Source: Nelumbo lutea
Lineage: Eukaryota; Streptophyta; Magnoliopsida; Proteales; Nelumbonaceae
DNA: 64,000 bases
Direction: 5' to 3'
Assembly (NCBI GenBank): GCA_022828595.1
Contig: JAKGHH010000003.1
Coordinates: forward strand, 14,446,934-14,510,933
The stretch's first letter is position 1, and every line of letters starts with the position of its first letter. Below, in pieces: positions 33,905 to 44,520 of the stretch. The notes beneath the pieces are model-generated. The model saw nothing but the letters and a program-made list of their open reading frames with translations, ran no database searches and was not told the origin of the DNA. A program made the position numbers and the translations under genes.

Positions 33905-36900
33905 TTATAGGTAGTATCGCCTTAAGTTCACGATGTTCCACGCTCGAGGTACTTGTTTGCCTTCCAAGGTTTCGAGTTCGTATGCCCCCCCGAGCGCTCT
34001 TTTTACTTTATAGGGCCCTTCCTAGTTTGGTCCAAGTTTGCGCACGCCGGGTTCGGGCACCATAATCATACGAAGGACCAGGTCGCCGATTTGGAAGTTT
34101 CATTGCTTTACTCCGGTATTGTAGTAGCGAGCTACCTGCTGCTGATATGCCGCTGTTCGGATGTGCACGAGGTCCCTTACCTCGTCCAATAGGTCAAGGT
34201 TGGTACGTAACTCATCTCTGTTCGTCCGATCGTTGTATGTTTCTAGTCGCAATGTTGGTACTTCGATTTCCGTCGGGATCACTACTTCAGTGCCGTAGGT
34301 GAGGTTGAAGGGGGTTTCTCCCATGGCGGTTTTTTTCTGTAGTTCAGTGAGTCAATAAGACACTTGGTAGCTCTTCGGCCCACAATCCCTTAGCTCGGTC
34401 CAGACGTGCTTTCAGTCTGCGCAGGATGGCTTTGTTCATTACTTCCATCTGACCGTTTGCCTGCGGGTGCGCAACTGATGTGAAGTTTTGTCGAATCCCC
34501 ATGTTCTGGCACCACTCTTGGAACTTGATATCCTCGAACTGTTTGCCGTTGTCGGAGATTAGTACACGAGGTAACCCGAAGCGACATACTATGTTCTTCC
34601 AAAAGAAGTTCTGTATGTTTCGGGCCGTAACAGTTGCCAGAGGTTCGGTTTCTATCCACTTCCACAAGACACTTGGTAGCTCTTCGGCCCACAATCCCTT
34701 AGCTCGATCAAGACGTGCTTTCAGTCCGCGCAGGATGGTTCTGTTCATTACTTCCGTCTGACCATTTTCCTGCGGGTGCGCGACTGATGTGAAGTTTTGC
34801 TGAATCCCCATGTTCTGGCACCACTCTTGGAACTTGATATCCTCGAACTGCTTACCGTTGTCGGAAATTAGTACCCGAGGTAACCCGAAGCGACATACTA
34901 TGTTCTTCCAAAAGAAGTTCTGTATGTTTCGGGACTAACAGTTGCCAGAGGTTCGACTTCTATCCACTTCGTAAAGTAATCTACTGCAACAACTTGGAAT
35001 TTTCTTCCACCTGTTGCTGGTGGGAATGGCCCCAGGAGGTCGATGCCCCATTGTGCAAAGGGCCACGGTCTAGCGAGGTGTTTGAGGTCGGAGGAAGGTT
35101 GATGGTGGATATTGGTGTGCTATAACACTTGTCGCATTTTCTGATGAGCTCGACAGCTTCTGCCTTCATCGTTGGCCAGTATTATCATTGTTGAAGTGCT
35201 TCTTGGGAAAGTGCTCTGCACCCCAAGTGTCCGCCGCACAGGCCTTCACGAGTGTTGCGGTGTACGAACCTGGCTTCGGCAGGTTGCAGGCAACGCAAGT
35301 AGGGGAGCGTGTACGACCATTGGTATAACCGTTCGTCTATTATGACGTATTTGGCTGCCTGGCGCTACACCCTCTTGGCCGCATTGCGTTCTACAGGGAG
35401 GGTTCCGTCTATCAAGAAGCTCCCGAGTGGGTCGATCCAGCTCAGCTTTGCTTCCAAGACGGGAGCAACCTCCTCTGTCCCCCTGAGAATACTAGGCCAA
35501 GGTAAGTCCTCTATGTAAACAGTTCTCATGTTGTTATGACTTGTGCTGGCTAACCGGGACAGATCGTCGACCTCAGTATTCTCTGACCTCAGGATTTGCC
35601 TGCTGAAGTGTGACTGGAAGTTGAGCAGGGCTTCATTTACTTTCGCCAAATATGCGATCATGGAGAGCTCGCGTGCTTCATATTCGCCCGTAACTTGGTT
35701 GACCACGAGCTGGGAATCGCTGCAGATGACCAAGTGTTTTGCCTTTACCTTTCGCGCTAGGTCCAGCCCAGCTATCAGTGCTTCATACTCTGCCTCATTG
35801 TTGGATGCCGCGAACTCAAAGCGTAGTGCGTATTCTAATTTTGTGCCGCCCGGGCCGTATAAGACTATTCCAGCTCCGCTGCCTTGCCGGTTCGAGGAAC
35901 CATCTACGTGAAGGATCCAGGGCTCCTCATCCCAGTTCGCATTTTGCCTGACCAGGAGAGATGCCACACTGGCTGCTACTTCACGGGGTTCAGACTCTAT
36001 TGGCTCGGGAGCTCCGGGTTCCCCCAAACTGGGGACCTCGGGCTCGACCTGTGGGGCTTCGTGGCTGAAAGTGCACTCAGCGATAAAATCTGCCAAAGCT
36101 TGGGCCTTAATAGCAGTTCTTGGTTTGTACTGGAGGTCGTACTCACTGAGTTCGATGGCCCATTTCATCAGTCGACCGGAAACCTCGGGTTTGAGTAAAA
36201 CTTGTCTTAGAGGTTTATCAGTCAGGATGATGACGGTGTGAGCCTAGAAGTATGGGCGGAGTTTCCGAGCTGTTGTCACTAGTGCGTATGCTAGCTTTTC
36301 TATCTGTGGGTACCTTGTCTCTGCTCCCTGCAAAATTTTACTAACATAATAGATGGGTCACTGGACCCGGTCTGTTTCTTTTATTAGTACTGAACTGACC
36401 ACCTCGTTGCTTGCCAAGAGGTACAGTTCTAAGACCTCGCCCTCCTCGGGCCGGGCTAAGGTTGGCACACTAGCGAGGTAACCTTTTAGCTCGTCAAACG
36501 CGAGCTGGCCGTCCTGGGTCCACTCAAACCCTTTGCCTTTGATTGCTTTGAAGAAAGGTAGGCAGCGGTCTACCGATTTGGAAATGAAGCGGCTTAGAGC
36601 GGCTATGTGGCCGTTTAGCCTCTGAACTTCTTTTACTTTCTGAGGTGGTCTCATATCTAGAATGGCTTTTATCTTGTCCGGGTTGGCCTCAATACCGTGC
36701 CGATTGACAATGTACCATAGGAATTTGCCCAAGGTGACGCCGAAGACACATTTGTTGGGGTTCAATTTCATGCTAAACTAACGCAGGATTTGGAAGACAA
36801 AATCTAAGTCTTGTATTAATTCTTGTGAAAACTGAGTCTTGACGACCATGTCGTCTATATAGCATTCTATCTTCGTGCCAATCAGGGGCCGAAACAGCCT

Positions 36901-38044
36901 ATAGGAAAGTCTTTGGAAAGTCGCCCCAGCATTTTTTAATCCGAAGGGCATGACCTTGTAGCAATATAGGCCGAACTCGGTTATGAAGCTGGTTTTTTCC
37001 TCATCGGATGGGTCCATCCGGATTTGGTTGTAGCCCGAGTAGGCGTCCAGGAAGCTTAGCAACTCATTTCTCAAGGTCGCGTCCACTTGGCGGTCAATTC
37101 TGGGGAGGGGGAAGCAATCTTTCGGGCAAGCTTGATTCAGGTCGTTGTAGCCGACGCACATGCGCCCCTTGCCGTTTGCCTTTTTTACCAACACCGGGTT
37201 GGCCACCCAGCTCGGGTAATGGACTTCCCTTATAAAGTTTGCTGCGAGGAGCTTCTCGACCTCCTCGTCGATCGCCCTCCAACGTTATGGGGCTAAGTTG
37301 CGTTTCTTCTGTCTAACGGGTCTGACTATAGGGTCAGTATTAAGTTTGTGAGTTAACAGGCCGGGGCTAATGCCGGGCATGTCAGCCGCGGACCAGGCGA
37401 AAATATCTACTTTTTGAAGTAAAAAACTCACCAGTTCGGTTTGTAGGGGTTCATCGATGGAAGCTCTGATCTGAAGTGTGCGAGCTGGGTCCATAGTCAA
37501 AGTCGGGATTGCGACCATTTCCTCCGTGGGTGAAGCTCGTTCCTCACCTTGCTCCGCAGGCCGGTCCAGTTCGAGGTCATCGACCGCCTTGGTTTTCCCT
37601 TCAGGGCGGCAACATAACACTTGCGGGACTCGAGCTGGTTGCCCCGCGCTACCCCCACATCAAAGTCCGTAGGGAACTTCATGGCCAAATAGTAGGTGGA
37701 GACCACCGCCCATAGGATATGCGTGATCGGCCGCCCTATTATGGCATTGTATGGGGAGGGGGTCGCGACCACCAGGAAATCATGGTTGAGTCTGACCGCA
37801 CAAGGCCATGTGCCGACTTCCACAGGTACTGTTATTTTTCCGAGGGCTTGACTTCCTCTCCACTGAAACCCACTAGGGGAGTGTTCGCGGGCTTCAACTC
37901 GCTCCTCTGTAACTGTAGCTGGTCAAATGCTGATTTAAAGAGGATGTCCGCTGAGCTGCTCGAATCTACGAGTACGCGTCTGACCTCGAAGTCGCTGATC
38001 CTTAGTTTAATGACAAGCGCGTCATCATGGGGGTAGTGGACCCC
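33905..38044 (-). pseudogene. pol: protease, RT, dual RNase H, integrase (Tat-type), broken
   Basis: Minus strand. Protease near 37985 has VLVDSSSSADIL, where D-[ST]-G is canonical, so the active-site Gly is replaced. RT (about 37210-36770) is well kept: FLDAYSGYNQI, MPFGLKNAGATFQ and the catalytic YIDDMVV. A Ty3-type RNase H follows (about 36370-36070), then an archaeal-type RNase H (HVDGSSNRQGSGAGIVLYG, NNEAEYEAL, CSDSQLVV, VDDLSRLAS) with its acidic residues. Integrase: zinc-binding remnant near 35160 (IRKCDKCY), core with LISDNGKQFE, C-terminal part ending in AWNIVNLRRYYL before TAA (33905-33907). Stops break the frame after RPVRQKKRNLAP, after RT (36778) and after TDRVQ (36358), and in integrase. 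The integrase region also carries a 309-bp tandem duplication. In an active element it would copy and insert the retrotransposon. Confidence 0.9.
34357..34972. repeat. 309-bp tandem duplication inside integrase
   Basis: Copy 1 is 34357-34665 and copy 2 is 34666-34972, nearly identical with a few base differences. On the minus strand the block LISDNGKQFED through RAKGLWAEELPSVL occurs twice, so one frame (34811-34344) contains two copies of part of the catalytic core. This breaks the integrase fold. Confidence 0.88.
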
Positions 38045-39978
38045 TCACGCGTCGTCCTCCGTGCAGAAGATTGGTTCTTCGGTCTTTGGTCTCTTTGGGT
38101 GGTTCCGTTCTTCGAGGGCCGCTTTGCGAACAGAAGTTTGGGCCGCTGCCGAGGTACACCCCGCTTCCACCGAATCTCCCACAATTACATGGATGTTTCC
38201 CCGAACTGGCCTCTCTTCTGGAGGCTGTCGCTGCAACAGTTCGGCAGGTCTGCTGCTAGACTCGGGGGCATCCTTTTCGTGCTCCCCTTGCCGACCTGCC
38301 TTATTGTTATTATTGTTGTGCTGTACAAAGTTTCTCAAGTATCCGCGACGGATGAGCCCCTCTATCTCGTTCCGGAGGTTATTACACTGCTCGGTACTAT
38401 GACCATGGTCTCTATGGAAACTACAATACAAATTCTTATTTCTCTCATTCGGATTTCCCTTTAGGCGAGGTGGCCACTTCACGTACGGGGCGTCTTTGAT
38501 CGTTATTAGGATCTCGGTCCGCCTTGTGTTTAACGGCGTGTAGTCCGTTCGAACTGCTAGGGGAGCTCGGAACGACTGGTTCGACTTCGGCTCTCGGGCC
38601 GGGTTTTTTTTGTCGACCGGGTTGGAGAGCTCGCCTTCCCTCTTTCTTTTCTTGTTCCCGCCTTCGGTTCGTTGGTTGATTTCTTCCTCTATCCTCATGA
38701 ACTTGTCCGCGAGCTTGAGGAATTCGACCACGGTTGCGGGCTGGTTAGCCACCATATGCCATTTGAATTCTTTGTGCGTTACCCCTCTTTTGGCCGCCGC
38801 GAGCTCTATTGCAGGGTCCAACCGCGGTATCTGCAAGCATGCTTCGCTGAATCGCTTGATGTAGCCCCGGATGGATTCTCCTTCCCTTTGGACTACTCTG
38901 GAGATGCTTTCCTCTATTCTGGGGCACCGTTGGTTGGTGACAAAGTGTGCGGTGAAGACCTACACGAACTGGGCCTAGCACTTTATCGACCCGGGGGCCA
39001 GGTTCCTATACCAAGTGCGGGCTACCCCCCTGAGGGTGGTGGTAAAGGCCACGCACATGCATGATTCGCTGGCCCTGGCGAGGTGCATTTGGGACTGAAA
39101 GGCATCAACGTGGTCGTTGGGGTCGATGGAACTGTCGTACTTGTCCAGAGGTGGGAGCTTGAAATTTCTGGGTAAGGGGACCGCCAGGAGTTCTGATGCG
39201 AGGGGGGAAGGAATCGAGAGTATTGGGGCAGCTCCTACCTCGTCCGAGCTCGTCTCTTTGCCTTTGAGCTCTGACAAGACACGGGTGGCGGTTCGACGAC
39301 TTCGTCGACGCCTTCGTTGTTGAGTGGGCCCAGAATGCTGGTAGTCTGCTGCCAGGGCGCCGAATCGGTTTTCCATGAGCGGGAACTCGAGCTTGGAGCG
39401 CCGGGGTGCCGACCTCACGGGCGAGTTTCCCGACCCGCCTGCGAGTTGCGAGGCGGGGATGATATTTTTCTCTCTTCGGCCTGGGGACGAGGCCTGGTTG
39501 TTAGGGGGATTCTGGGGCCGGGAGGCCTTTCCCTGGTGGGGGCGTCCATCCTGCGGGGAGGCCTTGACCAGCCTCGGAGCGGGGTGGCGAGGTGGAAGTA
39601 GTGGTTGGTTCAGTGGCAGTTGGGGGAACTGCTGTTTATAGTGATACTGGGAGATGTTGTGTAGTACTTGGTGCTGGTAAAGCTGGTGCTGCTGGAACTG
39701 TTGCATTTGGGCTTGCATTGCCCGCATGCACTGCATCAGGTCATCCAACCGGTTTTGGCTGGCTTCCACGGGGATGACAGTCGGTTCAGTAAAGGTTGTC
39801 TCAATAGGGGGAGGAAAGGGGATTCTTGTGGTAGGAAGGTCAGTGGCGCCTTCAAGCTGGGGATCCCATCCACCGAAAGGGGGATGGTGAACTGTCCAAT
39901 GCACACCACGGGGACTTGAAGTTGTTCCCCGATGGTGTTTGTCTCCGTGCCACGTCCGGCGTTGCTGGAGGAGGCCAT
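38045..39978 (-). pseudogene. gag of the Tat-type element, broken by frameshift and stops
   Basis: The start ATG is at 39978 (MASSSNAGRG), 83 bp inside the 5' LTR edge. The frame reads VVCIGQFTIPLSVDGIPS and then shifts near 39850 to a frame holding a Gln-rich stretch, GRREKNIIP and RRRRRSRRTATR, then the gag domain (LPPLDKYDSSIDPNDHVDAF, ESCMCVAFTTTLRGVARTWY). Stops occur just after PGSIKC (about 38972). The C-terminal part (38836-38045) carries a lysine/arginine patch, YTPLNTRRTEIL, WPPRLKG and a zinc knuckle YCSFHRDHGHSTEQC. Gag would form the particle and bind RNA. The same landmarks occur in the element at 51-58 kb. Confidence 0.85.
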
Positions 39979-40040
39979 GAGTGTTGGGTTTTTTGAAGAA
40001 AAGGGGGTATGGAAGTTTGGAGGGAGGCCTTTTGAAGCGT

Positions 40041-40060
40041 TTTCCCCAGATGATGCCAAT
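40041..40060 (-). promoter_or_regulatory. Primer-binding site of the 30-41 kb element
   Basis: The minus strand reads ATTGGCATCATCTGGGGAAA immediately after the 5' LTR. It aligns with ATTGGCACCGTCTATGGG in the 51 kb element and is the expected tRNA-primer position. The exact tRNA is not assigned. Confidence 0.6.
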
Positions 40061-41008
40061 TGATGAAGTGCGATCTAGCCGGTCTTAGCTGTTAACGACC
40101 TTGCTTCTGAACTGGGTAGCAGGGAACTTGAAACGGAGGAGATGATGAAACTCCGGGGGGGGGGAACCCGGTGTAGCGGCTTCGAAGCTCAAGTTAGAAT
40201 CCTTCAAAAGCAAGATAACACCAGATAGCGCAAAGTTTGCATACCTTCTTTGTTGGGGGTAGGGGGCTCTTATAATCACTTCGCGCAGTCGCTCCGAGGC
40301 CATTGTTAGGTCGGGTATGATTACCCTTGCGCTTGTCAATTCGGCCGTCGTCTTTTCTGTTGGGACAGAACCTTCACTGCCTAACCGTCTCTCTAACTGG
40401 AGATGGCGGTGTCAGTGGCCCTGGCAGGTGGCCGTTTAGAGTGCGGCCGCCAAGCGTCAGATCCCAAGTGAGTCAGGTGCGGCACCCTCGGGCACGGACT
40501 TCCTCAGTGTTAGGCATGGTACGACTTGTTTGGTTTTGGTGCCCAGAAGGTGATGCAGAGTGGTGAGAAGTCTTGAGTTCGGAGGTATCTATAGGGCAAG
40601 CCAGTTCGGCGAGGTATATCCCGAGCTGTTACAAAGTTGGCCAGTTCGGCGAGGTATATCCCGAGCTGTTACAAGGTTGGCCAGTTCGGCGAGGTATATC
40701 CTGAGCTGTTACAAGGTCGGCCACTTCGGCGAGGTATATCCCGAGCTGTTACAAGGTTGGCCAGTTCGGCGAGGTATATCCTGAGCTATTACAAGGTCGG
40801 CCAGTTCGGCGAGGTATATCCCGAGCTATTACAAGATTGGCCAGTTCGGATTACTCTGGTTATGGGCCAAGGGTGAATTCGGGCCCCCGTAGGGAGTTCG
40901 ATCCGCTGGTGTCCCCTTGTTCACGTCTTAGGCTTGGCCCTTTTACCGAATTATTGTTTCTGCCATATGTCGCATAACTGTAAGGTCGGACCAAATCTTC
41001 ATTCATCA
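40061..41008 (-). repeat. 5' LTR of the 30-41 kb element
   Basis: 948 bp, TGATGAAGTG to TTCATCA (plus-strand view). It is clearly diverged by point changes from the 30104-31017 copy, and longer mainly because its 40-bp minisatellite has six rather than five copies. Confidence 0.9.
40601..40845. repeat. 40-bp minisatellite in 5' LTR, 6 copies
   Basis: Same unit as at 30648-30850 (GGCCAGTTCGGCGAGGTATA core). Six copies, the last two with GAGCTATTACAA in place of GAGCTGTTACAA. Confidence 0.92.
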
Positions 41009-41228
41009 ATAATGAATGAGTTAGCAAACAATTAAAAAATACGCCATAGCCAAAAGAAGCGTACGCACTCGGACACAAAATTGGAATCCAAGCAACAAAG
41101 GAAGAATTATCATCGGCCACGTCTCATCTGGATGGGACCCATTCTTCGAGAAGAAGAACCCCCCACAGCCCACCCCTCAAGCTCATCTCAGCATCATTAT
41201 AATTTACAACATCCCTCGTACTTGTCAA

Positions 41229-41386
41229 AGGACCTGTTCACGTGCCGGACTTCAAACCTTATATTATGTCGTTCATAGGTCGGGCTACGAACCTGACTTA
41301 TATTATATCGGATTTGGATTTTGGACCGAATCCCATTGAATTTTTGATAAAAGTCAAACCAGGAACTCGGCCCATTAACAGATCCA
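41229..41386. mobile_element. hAT-type miniature element with perfect 8-bp target duplication
   Basis: 158 bp with ends AGGACCTGTTCACGTGCC and the complement of TGGATCTGTTAATGGGCC, related to the 6007 element. Flanked on both sides by cttgtcaa (41221-41228 and 41387-41394). No coding capacity. Confidence 0.8.
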
Positions 41387-41971
41387 CTTGTCAATAAGAG
41401 ATATTCCCAATATAGCATCCATTAATTTGGAAAAAAATACCCTTATATTTATATTTAATTCATGGGAAGATGTTACCAATATACGATGGAATTCCCATGC
41501 TTTAGTGATATGTTCATGTCAAAAGTTTTTGCTTACATAGAATCCCGATGCCTTAACTCCAGGCTCTGGGAAGGTCAGCCATCACCCTCTCTTCCTTCCA
41601 TATCAAAAGAAAGTGGGTCCTGCTCTATTCAGTTATCACTTACCACGTGTTAAATACAGTTCTTAATGGAAATAAAATTGAGCCGCTGTTCTTGTTATGG
41701 AAAGTGGGATCAAATCACAAGGATTGGACGGGGGTTATGGGGATGGGGATGTGCTACCTCTCCCCTCTTGTAGATGCATGAAAAAGAAAACCTCCTGCAT
41801 TGGAGGGGATTGAATTAGTCCATACTTTTTGCATATAAAACTCATGCTATGCCCATGTATAAATATTAATTATATATGAGTTTCATTAGACTAAGAGCAC
41901 TGTATAAGATTAAAGGAAAAACAAATAATGCTTTGATTTAAATCTTATAATTTAACATAGTAATCAAAGCC

Positions 41972-42171
41972 AAGGTTTTAAATATCAATACGGGCTGATA
42001 CGTACTGGTGTATTGGCCCATGTCAGTATATTTTTTTTGTTTTATTTATTTCTTTTGAAATCGGTTCAGAGGAGTTGGTTTAAGGCCCGGCTACCCTCTG
42101 AATCGGTGACTGACCCAATACAATTTGTATAAGCTAATACGGGCTGATATGTATCAATATTTTAAACATTG
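41972..42171. mobile_element. Mutator-like MITE with 9-bp target duplication
   Basis: 200 bp. Ends AAGGTTTTAAATATCAATAC and the complement of CAATGTTTAAAATATTGATA, with subterminal GGGCTGATA words on both sides. Flanks atcaaagcc (41963-41971) and atcaaagca (42172-42180) match at eight of nine positions, which suits the Mutator superfamily. A relative lies at 59724. Confidence 0.68.
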
Positions 42172-42180
42172 ATCAAAGCA

Positions 42181-44014
42181 AGTATTTGCTTTATATAGCA
42201 TAGATACTTTTTATCGATACACCTATGTTTAGATTATATATAAATATAAAAAATGATAATATAATTATATATATATCCTGAAAATATAGGAAAATGGATG
42301 AAGTTACATTTACGATGATAATTAATGAACTTTCCATTTGAGATTTTTTACTCACTTTTCCTATCCATTCTCTACCCATAATGAATTGGAATCACACATC
42401 TCTCAATTCATAATAGAGATGTAATGTTCTAATTCACGACGGGTAGAGAATGGGTAAAAAAAATGAGTAGGAAATCCGAATGCTTTTATAATAAGAGCTA
42501 TGTTTGAGATCCACCTACTCTCTCTCTCTCTCTCTCCATTTAGTTGGTGCTAGGTTGGTTGGTGAAGATAGATCCGGGGCCCAGCTAGTTTTAAAGTTTT
42601 ACCGACTAAGCAGGCTGGCATTTGATAACATATTCAATTTTATTAAAAGTATGGGATGGCTTTGAAAGGTATCGATAGTAGTTTTTTGTAAAGACAAAAA
42701 TAGATGTTTATTAAATATGAAACATTCAAGGGTGGGCCCATGAATTCCCCAAACCGGTGCCGCCGGTGACTCTTGGTCGTTGTCACAAACTTTGTGCCAT
42801 CACCACCTTGAAGTGCTGTGTCCAATTGGCTAACTTGAATTTTCAAAGTCAAAGGAATTGCGAGCAGAGTGACATTTCTCGTGCGATTGTACAAATAATA
42901 AATAACACAAATATCTGGGATCTCTATTTTACCAAAACACCCTCCATTAATATATTTACCTACCAACCTAAAGTGTCCTTAGCTCTCTTAATTATGTATT
43001 GATGGCCAATGTATTCCTGCTATGCTATATATGGGTTTCCGGAACAGTATTCGTTTTCAATATTCATTCATTAGTCATTACTTATGCTTCGAGTTAATTA
43101 TTCATGGTTTCCATGACAATTGCTACAACTCTTATTAGAAGTAGGCCACGTGTCAAACCCTAGCATTTCAATGTCCATGGCTAAGATTCCATGTATTGGA
43201 CAATGATACGTGTTCAGAATGAGTACTTCAAATCAATAAAAAGATGTCACCATGTGAGATGATCCTTTACTATCGGGTTGAAATTAACTTAACAATCATG
43301 TTTAGCTTGTTTTGGCACAATTCCTAGCATCATTGCATGAAATCCTCAATTTACACCATGTTTATAAACATACATGGAAAGATTTATGATTCTGGAAATA
43401 CATGATATCCGAATGGTTCTGACCAAGCAAACCCCTCAAGGAATTTTGATGAAACCCATTTGATTGATTATTACTTTTATGATATCCTATCCGTTGATTA
43501 TATTGGTCATAAGTTTTTCTCGTATTCCAACATCATAGTGAACCCTATAAATATTTTCATTAAAAAATAACAGTTATTAACTGTATCACTGCTATTATAG
43601 CTGGGTAAATCTATGATGTAAGAAAAACATAATACTGGAAGAGCTCTGATCAATAAAACCCTCTCTCCCCTACCACCGCAATACTGAAATTTGATGATTA
43701 TCATCTGATAGGTTATCATTTTTATGGTATAAGTTGATTGGTATAAGATTTTTCTGTATCATGTGATTTCATGTTACCCTTTGTATAATTTTTTTTTTTT
43801 CTTAAACTTAGTTACTGTTAGTTTATGGCATTAGTAATATTTTTAACATTTTTTTTGAAAACTTTAATTACTACAATTTAATTGTCTCTAAAATATAAAC
43901 ATAAATGGGCTTTAGAATAAACAATCTGATATGAACTGTTTTACTGCGAGAATGCCGATTTGAATTTAAGAACTAAGTTAGAATTAATTCACTTTAAAAT
44001 GAACAACAGATGGG
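42181..44014. other. Intergenic, nothing recognised (1.8 kb)
   Basis: AT-rich; a (CT)n tract at about 42522-42538. The open frames (for example 42643-42966) have no recognisable domain. Confidence 0.4.
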
Positions 44015-44212
44015 TAGGGGCAGAGCCAGGGGAGCCACGCCCCCTATGGTCCAGAAATCTCCACTATTTCATCATTCCATGTATATTTTTTCCCTTCCCC
44101 ACTCCCGGTTCCAATGGTTGGTCCCCAATGGCCATCCATATTTATTCTGCTCCCCTTCCCAATCCACATAGGTTTTGCCCCTGTTAAAAAAAAATTTCTG
44201 GCTCCGCCCCTG
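44015..44212. mobile_element. hAT-type miniature element, copy 1 of a pair
   Basis: 198 bp; ends TAGGGGCAGAGCCAGGGGAG and the complement of CAGGGGCGGAGCCAGAAATT. Flanks cagatggg and catatggg match at seven of eight positions. It is related to the copy at 44337-44520. Confidence 0.75.
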
Positions 44213-44336
44213 CATATGGGGCATTTGAAACCATTTAGTTTGAAATGATTTCACTATGTTTGTCCATTGCATAAAAAAGCTATAACCCATGTTGGTCTGA
44301 GCTATTTGGAAGTCAAGAGAGGGGCAGACTAGGTAT

Positions 44337-44520
44337 CAGGGGCGGAACCAGGGGAGCCACGGCCTGCCCTATAGTTCAGAAAATCTCCACTTCCTATGTA
44401 AATTTTTCCCTCCCCCCACTCTCTACCTCAATGGTTGCCCCCTCTCCCCTCTTCCCTATGGGTTCATCCATACTTCATTTAGGTTGATACCCTTATAAAA
44501 ATTTCTTGGTTCCGCCCCTG
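44337..44520. mobile_element. hAT-type miniature element, copy 2 of a pair
   Basis: 184 bp; perfect 14-bp inverted ends CAGGGGCGGAACCA. Flanks ctaggtat and ttaagtat match at six of eight. The body is pyrimidine-rich like the 44015 copy but clearly diverged, and the flanks differ, so these are independent insertions 124 bp apart. Confidence 0.75.

Larger units (their letters stand above)
30104..41008 (-). mobile_element. Tat-type Ty3/gypsy LTR retrotransposon, structurally complete, mutated
   Basis: 10.9 kb on the minus strand. LTRs at 40061-41008 (5') and 30104-31017 (3') have TGATGAAG...CATCA ends. Flanks are ataag (30099-30103) and ataat (41009-41013), a 5-bp duplication with one mismatch. 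A primer-binding site and polypurine tract are in place. The interior order is gag, protease, RT, RNase H, a second archaeal-type RNase H, integrase, then a plus-strand antisense gene before the 3' LTR. The dual RNase H and the antisense gene point to the Tat lineage. Stops and frameshifts in gag and pol, and a tandem duplication in the integrase region, make it non-autonomous now. Confidence 0.9.

Noticed and set aside
40601..40845. Regularly spaced repeats resembling a CRISPR array
   Set aside because: The units are head-to-tail with no unique spacers, and lie in a plant retrotransposon LTR.
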